Assembly (NCBI GenBank): GCA_033764095.1
Contig: JANRJF010000308.1
Coordinates: forward strand, 1 to 10,347
Direction of reading: 5' to 3'
From: JBDTMT01 sp033764095
GTDB taxonomy: Bacteria > Desulfobacterota > Binatia > HRBIN30 > CADEER01
DNA length: 10,347 bases
Part shown: positions 6,355 to 10,347 of the stretch, piece by piece
How the letters are laid out: each line of letters opens with the position of its first letter
Position numbering within the stretch: position 1 is the stretch's first letter
Translations under genes and position numbers: made by a program
Notes under the pieces: generated by a model
What the model was told of the DNA's origin: nothing
What the model saw: the letters and a program-made list of their open reading frames with translations, nothing else
The model's database searches: none

Positions 6355-7325
6355 GACTGCTGGCGCGGTTGGCGCTGCTCGGCGGCGGACTGCTGCTGGC
6401 GCTGCTCGCCCTCGAGGGGCTGGCGCGCCTGGCGGTGCCGCAGTGGCGCGGCCTGGTGCCGCAGCGCTTCATGACCCAGACCGCCGCCGGGGTGCTCGCC
6501 GGCGTGCCGCACTTCGACGGGCGCGTCGCCAGCCTGTGGGGCGACTTCGACGTGGCGCTGCGGCTCGACGCGCGCGGCTTCCGCAATCCTCCCGGCGCGA
6601 CGCCCGACGCGCCGCTCGCCTTCGTCGGCGATTCGTTCTGTCAGGGCTGGGGCGTCGAGGCGGACGAGGCCTTTCCGCCGCGCGTCGCCGCGGCGCTCGG
6701 CCTGCCTTCGTACAACTTCTGCACCGTCGGCGCCGACCTGCGCGACGATCTGCGCATCGTGCAGACGGCGATGCCGCCGCGCGTGTCGGGCGCCACGGTG
6801 CTCACCGTGACCTTCGAGAACGACGTGCTGGCGTACCCGGACCTGCCCGCCGACGCCGCGTCGAGCTCGGTCGAGGGGCTCAGCCGCAGTCGGCTCAGCC
6901 GCTGGTTGATGCAGCACTCGGCGCTGTTCGACGTCGCCACCACGCTGGCGCGCCAGAGCCCGGCGATCGTCGCGGCGGTGCGGCGGCTCGGCCTGGTGAG
7001 CGGCGTGCCGATCGCCGGCGGCGTCGATCCGATCGCCGCCAGCGTGCGGATGATCGCGCAGATCCGCCGCGCCGCCGGCGACGGACCGTTCCTGGTCGTG
7101 CTGGTGCCGCCGCGCGCCGGGCAGGTGGACTTCAACGACGCCGACGCCTTCGTTCGCGCCGTGCGCGGCGCCGGCGTCGATGTGCTCGACCCGCGCGAGC
7201 AGCCCGGGCTGACGATCACCACCATCCCGCACGACGGGCACTGGGACGCGGCGATGCACGCCGCGGTCGCGCCGCTGGTCGCCGAGCGCCTGCGCGCCGC
7301 CGGCGTGCCCCAGGTCGCGCCGTAG
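6351..7325 (+). CDS. Membrane-anchored SGNH/GDSL-type hydrolase
   Basis: A 324-residue protein with an N-terminal hydrophobic segment (about 6-23, after MRLLAR) that fits a signal anchor, placing the rest outside the cytoplasm. Block I is FVGDSFCQGWG (91-101) with nucleophile S95; a strand ending in TFENDV (154-159) gives the oxyanion Asn (N157) of block III; block V is HDGHWD (294-299) with D295 and H297 two residues apart as in the family. The region before block I (GFRN at 76-79) resembles the lead-in of SGNH proteins linked to polysaccharide acylation, such as AlgX/AlgJ-like domains, though I would not name one. The likely reaction is removal or transfer of an O-acyl group on a glycan. 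The start at 6351 overlaps the GT-C stop by 4 nt. The frame extends far upstream, but only as a shadow of that gene. It converges on the methyltransferase at 7355. Confidence 0.85.
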   Translation: MRLLARLALLGGGLLLALLALEGLARLAVPQWRGLVPQRFMTQTAAGVLAGVPHFDGRVASLWGDFDVALRLDARGFRNPPGATPDAPLAFVGDSFCQGWGVEADEAFPPRVAAALGLPSYNFCTVGADLRDDLRIVQTAMPPRVSGATVLTVTFENDVLAYPDLPADAASSSVEGLSRSRLSRWLMQHSALFDVATTLARQSPAIVAAVRRLGLVSGVPIAGGVDPIAASVRMIAQIRRAAGDGPFLVVLVPPRAGQVDFNDADAFVRAVRGAGVDVLDPREQPGLTITTIPHDGHWDAAMHAAVAPLVAERLRAAGVPQVAP

Positions 7326-7354
7326 CCGCACCCGGCCGCGCCGCGCCGCCGGCC
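7326..7354. other. Short convergent gap with a weak GC stem
   Basis: Only 29 nt separate the stop of the SGNH hydrolase (TAG 7323-7325) from the stop of the converging methyltransferase. GGCCG (7334-7338) can pair with CGGCC (7350-7354) across 11 nt, with no T-run. This could aid termination of both genes but is too weak to call a terminator. It contrasts with the long inverted repeat at the other convergent junction (211-331). Confidence 0.3.
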
Positions 7355-8137
7355 TCACGGGCGCGTCGCGCCGAACAGCACCCGCCAGGCGCAGGCGTTC
7401 CACAGCGGACGCAGCACGGCGACGCGGTCGAGGCCGCGCTCCAGGCCGAGCAGCGCGCGCATCACGCGGCGCGAGCCGCTCCACGGCAGCGCCATGTACA
7501 TGCCGGTGAGCGGGTAGGCGAGGAAATCGTGCGCGCTGACGGTCAGATCGCGGAAGCCGGCGGCGCGCAGCGCCTCTTCGACGGCGGCGCGGGTGAAGTC
7601 GTGCTTGTGCGCGAGGTCGGCAGGCGACTCGTAGCGGCTGCGGCGGAACAGCGTGCCGCGAATCGCGCCGGTGAGCGGCGAATCGACCGGCTCGAAGAGC
7701 ACCAGGCGGCCGCCCGGGCGCAGCACGCGGCGCAGCTCGCGCAGCGCCGCCGGCAGATCGGGCAGGTGGTGGGCGGCGCCGTTGCACACCACCGCGTCGA
7801 AGCTCGCGTCGCGATACGGCAGCGCCGCGGCGTCGCCGGCGCACAGCCCGGCGACGCCGCCGGCGCGCGCGGCGCGCAGCGAGTTGAGCGAGAGATCGGT
7901 GCCGTGCAGCGCCGCCGCGGCGCCGTGCCGCGCCAGCCAGTGCAGCAGGTGGCCGACGCCGCAGCCGAGGTCGAGCAGGCGCGCGCCGGCCGGCAGGCGC
8001 AGCGCCGCCGCCAGGCGCGCGTGCTGCGCGTCGAGCACCAGGCGGGTGCCGGCGCGCGCGTAAGCGGCGGCCTGCAGCGTCCCGCCGACGGCGTCCTGCC
8101 ATTCGCGCTCGCCGTGCGGTGCCTGGCCGGGGCTCAC
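7355..8137 (-). CDS. Class I SAM-dependent methyltransferase (second copy type)
   Basis: A 260-residue Rossmann-fold methyltransferase. Motif I is LLDLGCGVG (54-62), the ribose-binding acid is D81 in HGTDLS, motif III-like GDAAALPY spans 101-108, SFDAVVCNGAAHHL spans 112-125, and RRVLRPGG (136-143) then LVLFEP (145-150) complete the core. The C-terminal part (about 150-260) has a hydrophobic patch (DFLAYPLTGMYMALPW, 204-219) that may contact a membrane or lipid-linked acceptor. The start is GTG at 8137, overlapping the FemAB-type stop as GTGA; an in-frame extension upstream only shadows that gene. It differs clearly in sequence from the methyltransferase at 1846-2664, so it is not a recent duplicate. 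The substrate is unknown. Its stop is 29 nt from the stop of the converging hydrolase gene. Confidence 0.9.
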   Translation of the reverse strand: MSPGQAPHGEREWQDAVGGTLQAAAYARAGTRLVLDAQHARLAAALRLPAGARLLDLGCGVGHLLHWLARHGAAAALHGTDLSLNSLRAARAGGVAGLCAGDAAALPYRDASFDAVVCNGAAHHLPDLPAALRELRRVLRPGGRLVLFEPVDSPLTGAIRGTLFRRSRYESPADLAHKHDFTRAAVEEALRAAGFRDLTVSAHDFLAYPLTGMYMALPWSGSRRVMRALLGLERGLDRVAVLRPLWNACAWRVLFGATRP

Positions 8138-9144
8138 AGCAGCTCCGGAAAACGGCGCCGGATCGGCTCGCCGAGCCAGCCCGCCAGCGGCAGCGGCAGG
8201 CGTTGCCAGAGTCGCGCGGCGAGATCGAAGCGCTGGCGTTGCGCGGCGAACTGCGGCACCGCGGCGCCGGCCGGCAGCAGATACTGGTAGTAGAGCGGCA
8301 CCGCCACCGCGCCCCACTGCGCCTTGAAGCGGTAGGTGCCGGTGCCGGCCTGGCTGCGGCCGAAGTCGAAGCCCTGCAGCCGGCGTGCGATCGCCGCCTG
8401 CAGCGCCGTCCAGTAGAGCATCTGGTTCGGGCAGTGGGCGAAGTGGCGGCGCAGCGACGAGGCCCAGATGTCCATCGCCCAGCCGCGGTGCTCGACCAGG
8501 AACATGCCGCCGACCGGCTCGCCGGCGCGCTCGATCACCAGCAGCTGCGCGCGCTCGCCGAGCGCCGCCAGCAGGCCGCGGAACCAGCCGGCGGCGCGCA
8601 GCGGTGTGCCGAGGTCGCGCATGTTCTCGAGCATCACGCGGTGGAAGGCGTCGACGTGGTCGGCGCCCCAGTGGACGCGGTACGCGCCGCGCTCGGCCTT
8701 GCGGATCTGGTTGCGCAGCTTGGCGTCGAAGCCGCGCCACTGGGTCGCGGCGTCGGCCGCCAGCGCCAGCTCGTGCGTGCAGTGCTCGGTGCTGGTGGCG
8801 AGCCCGGGCCAGGCGCGGCGCTGGTCGCGCAGCTCCACCTGGGTGGCGCCGCGCTCGTCGCGCAGCCGCCGCGCCACCGCCAGCAACGCCATCGCCGCGT
8901 CGTCGTCGCGCGCCAGCAGACCGCCGGGAGCGGAGAACAGCGCGCCGCGCTTCTCGAACAGCGGCAGGATGCCGCGCAGCGCGCCGCCCGCGTGCGCCAC
9001 CCAGGCGTGCGGCGCGACCCCGTAGCTGCGCGCGGTGAAGCGCAGCCAGGCGCGCAGTTGCGCCGGATGCGAGCCCGGCGTGGCGAGCACCAGCTCGTCC
9101 CAGGCCGCGTCGTCGGCGTCGCTATGCGGGCGAACGGCAAGCAC
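8134..9144 (-). CDS. FemAB/GNAT-family protein of the XrtA (PEP-CTERM)-associated type
   Basis: A 336-residue protein with the double acyltransferase layout of FemAB-like proteins. Evidence is the order of blocks: GGALRGILPLFEK (53-65), the SAPGGLLA segment (71-78), AKLRNQIRKAERG (141-153), LGTPLRAAGWFRGLL (178-192), EPVGGMFLVEH (209-219), PNQMLYWTALQAA (239-251) and FDFGRSQAGTGTYRFKAQWG (259-278). The last block is characteristic of the FemAB proteins found with exosortase XrtA loci; similar folds transfer aminoacyl or acyl groups to a cell-wall or glycan acceptor. The biochemical role of the XrtA group is not established. GTG at 9144 is chosen: AGCAGGG lies 5 nt upstream, and the open frame beyond it, to 9393, encodes Arg-rich low-complexity sequence. 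The stop overlaps the next methyltransferase start, so the two are coupled. Confidence 0.88.
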   Translation of the reverse strand: MLAVRPHSDADDAAWDELVLATPGSHPAQLRAWLRFTARSYGVAPHAWVAHAGGALRGILPLFEKRGALFSAPGGLLARDDDAAMALLAVARRLRDERGATQVELRDQRRAWPGLATSTEHCTHELALAADAATQWRGFDAKLRNQIRKAERGAYRVHWGADHVDAFHRVMLENMRDLGTPLRAAGWFRGLLAALGERAQLLVIERAGEPVGGMFLVEHRGWAMDIWASSLRRHFAHCPNQMLYWTALQAAIARRLQGFDFGRSQAGTGTYRFKAQWGAVAVPLYYQYLLPAGAAVPQFAAQRQRFDLAARLWQRLPLPLAGWLGEPIRRRFPELL

Positions 9145-9407
9145 GCGGGGCCCTGCTCTAACCCGGGCGGACGCGCGTCTCCAGACCCGGCCGCGACGCG
9201 GGGCCGCAGGGCGGCGGCCGCGCGACCCCGTCCGTCGATCCACGTCGAACGAACCTGCACGCCGGCTGCCTCGTCCACCTCGAGCGACGCCCATCGCCGG
9301 AATGGAACGCGGGGCCGCATCCCGCGCCACCACCATCTTCGCGCTGCGCGCCACCGACGCAGATTGCGACACCCCATCGCCTGCGGTAGGCACCGCGGTT
9401 GCGCGTC
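9145..9407. promoter_or_regulatory. Divergent intergenic region with three copies of a 10-mer
   Basis: The stretch lies between the leftward FemAB-type gene and the rightward epimerase gene and should contain promoters for both. ACGCGGGGCC occurs three times in the same orientation at 9143-9152 (touching the FemAB start codon), 9196-9205 and 9307-9316; the last two share 13 nt (ACGCGGGGCCGCA). A perfect 10-nt palindrome GACGCGCGTC lies at 9170-9179. No convincing -35/-10 pair, riboswitch or small gene is seen, and the frames crossing it are Arg/Pro-rich shadows. Confidence 0.4.
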
Positions 9408-10347
9408 ATGCAGATCCTGCTCACCGGAGCCTCGGGCTTCATCGGTCGTCGCCTGGTCGAGCGTCTGACGGCGGCCGGGCATCAACTCACCGCGCTGCTG
9501 CGCACGCCGGACGCGGTGCGGCTGCCGCGCAGCGTCACGGTGGTGCAGGGCGATATCACCGATGCGGCGGCGGTGGCGCGCGCCGCCGCCGGATGCGACG
9601 CGATCGTGCACCTCGCCAACGCCACCGGCGTCCACGACGAGGCGCGCGCCCGCGCCATCAACGTCGGCGGCACCGACCACGTGCTGGCGGCGGCGCGCGC
9701 GGCGGGCAACATCCGCGTGATCTTCACCTCGACCGTGTCGGCGATGCGCGCGCGGCTCGGGCCCTACGGTCGCACCAAGCGCGAGGCGGAGGCGCACGTG
9801 CGCGCCGCCGGCGTGCCGTTCGTCATCCTGCGGCCGTCGCTGGTCTACGGCGGCACCAGCGGCCTGGTCGCCGCGCTGATCGGGCATCTGCGCGGGCTAC
9901 CGCTGATGCCGGTGATCGGCAACGGCCGCATCGAGATCGACCCGATCCACCTCGACGACGTCTGCGCGGTGATCGAGGCCTGCCTGGCGCGCGACGACGT
10001 GCTCGGTCGCACCTACGACCTGCTCGGCCCGGAGCGCGTCAGCTTCGACGACCTGCTGCGGCGCATCGCCGCGGCGATCGGGGTCGAGCGTCGGCTGCTG
10101 CACGTGCCGGGACCGCTGGCGCTGGCGCTGGCGCGCGGGCTGGGGCGCGTCCTGGCGCATCCGCCGCTCACCGTCGACAACGTCCTCGGTCTGACCTCGC
10201 CGGCACGACTCGATCGCGCCGCGGCGCGGCGCGACTTCGCCATCGCCTGGACGCCGCTCGACGCCGGGCTGCGCGCGCATCTCGACGCGCACAGCGGCGG
10301 CGGGCTGGCCGCGGCGCCGCGCCTGCCGTCGCCGCTCGCCGCGCCCG
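9408..10347 (+). CDS. NAD(P)-dependent epimerase/dehydratase (extended SDR), 3'-partial
   Basis: The frame opens at ATG 9408 and stays open to the window edge, giving 313 residues with no stop. The N-terminal dinucleotide-binding motif is GASGFIG (7-13). A hydrophobic strand VIFTSTVSA (104-112) leads to the catalytic YGRTKREAE (120-128) with Y120 and K124 in the YxxxK spacing, then LRPSLVYGG (141-149), IEIDPIHLDDV (175-185) and a helical C-terminal half. The HxDDV and LRPSxVYG motifs are typical of the extended/atypical SDR group that includes nucleotide-sugar epimerases and complex I NDUFA9-like proteins. Action on a nucleotide sugar fits the neighbours, but a lipid or quinone-linked role is not excluded. 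No strong ribosome site precedes the ATG. The Ala/Pro/Gly-rich end after residue 295 suggests that the natural end is near, or that a linker to another domain begins. Confidence 0.88.
   Translation, partial: MQILLTGASGFIGRRLVERLTAAGHQLTALLRTPDAVRLPRSVTVVQGDITDAAAVARAAAGCDAIVHLANATGVHDEARARAINVGGTDHVLAAARAAGNIRVIFTSTVSAMRARLGPYGRTKREAEAHVRAAGVPFVILRPSLVYGGTSGLVAALIGHLRGLPLMPVIGNGRIEIDPIHLDDVCAVIEACLARDDVLGRTYDLLGPERVSFDDLLRRIAAAIGVERRLLHVPGPLALALARGLGRVLAHPPLTVDNVLGLTSPARLDRAAARRDFAIAWTPLDAGLRAHLDAHSGGGLAAAPRLPSPLAAP

Noticed and set aside
7334..7354. Intrinsic terminator between the convergent SGNH and methyltransferase genes
   Set aside because: The stem is only 5 bp with an 11-nt loop and no T-run, close to what GC-rich sequence gives by chance.
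8138..8740. Upstream in-frame extension of the second methyltransferase
   Set aside because: It overlaps the FemAB-type gene in another frame and is Arg/Pro-rich; the GTG at 8137 with GTGA overlap explains the start.
9145..9393. N-terminal extension of the FemAB-type protein to ATG 9393
   Set aside because: The extra 83 residues are Arg/Ser/Ala-rich low complexity, and the FemAB-type homology begins directly after GTG 9144, which has an AGCAGGG upstream.
1..10347. CRISPR array, tRNA, rRNA or transposase gene
   Set aside because: No regularly spaced direct repeats, no tRNA-like cloverleaf sequence I could recognise, no conserved rRNA strings and no DDE-type or other transposase protein were seen.

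Overview
This is a very GC-rich window (roughly 70% or more by eye) with tightly packed genes, GTG starts and 4-base ATGA/GTGA gene overlaps. It comes from a bacterium that exports polysaccharide. The XrtA (EpsH)-type deacetylase and FemAB proteins suggest a Gram-negative with an exosortase-type exopolysaccharide locus. The phylum cannot be fixed from this sequence: no rRNA, tRNA or phylogenetic marker is present.

Layout. (1) 1-225 (+): the last 74 codons of an unrecognised protein. (2) 226-316: a short convergent gap filled by a large inverted repeat whose arms run into the last codons of both flanking genes. (3) 317-4095 (-): a four-gene operon read right to left, made of a hexapeptide-repeat acetyltransferase, an XrtA-type NodB/DUF3473 polysaccharide deacetylase, a class I methyltransferase and a polytopic GT-C-like membrane protein (paralogue A). 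(4) 4096-4202: a divergent intergenic region with a perfect GC palindrome. (5) 4203-7325 (+): an isoprenylcysteine-methyltransferase-like membrane enzyme, a 70-bp CTAG-bounded palindrome, a second GT-C-like protein (paralogue B) and a translationally coupled SGNH hydrolase. (6) 7355-9144 (-): a FemAB/GNAT-like protein of the XrtA-associated type, coupled to a second class I methyltransferase. (7) 9145-9407: a divergent intergenic region with three copies of a 10-mer. (8) 9408-10347 (+): an NAD(P)-dependent epimerase/SDR protein that runs off the right edge.

How the genes may work together (inference). The set fits assembly and decoration of a cell-surface or secreted glycan. The epimerase would make or modify a nucleotide sugar, the GT-C-like proteins would transfer sugars from lipid carriers at the outer face of the membrane, and the acetyltransferase, deacetylase, SGNH hydrolase, methyltransferases and FemAB protein would decorate or trim it. 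No exosortase, PEP-CTERM protein, polysaccharide polymerase, Wzx flippase or Wza/Wzc export protein is in the window.

The least ordinary items are the two paralogous GT-C-like proteins on opposite strands with shared unusual motifs (ASPHWL, SIAY-PDFIH, a YP...TPY block), the inverted repeat that covers the 3' ends of two convergent genes, and the MITE-like CTAG palindrome that supplies a stop codon.
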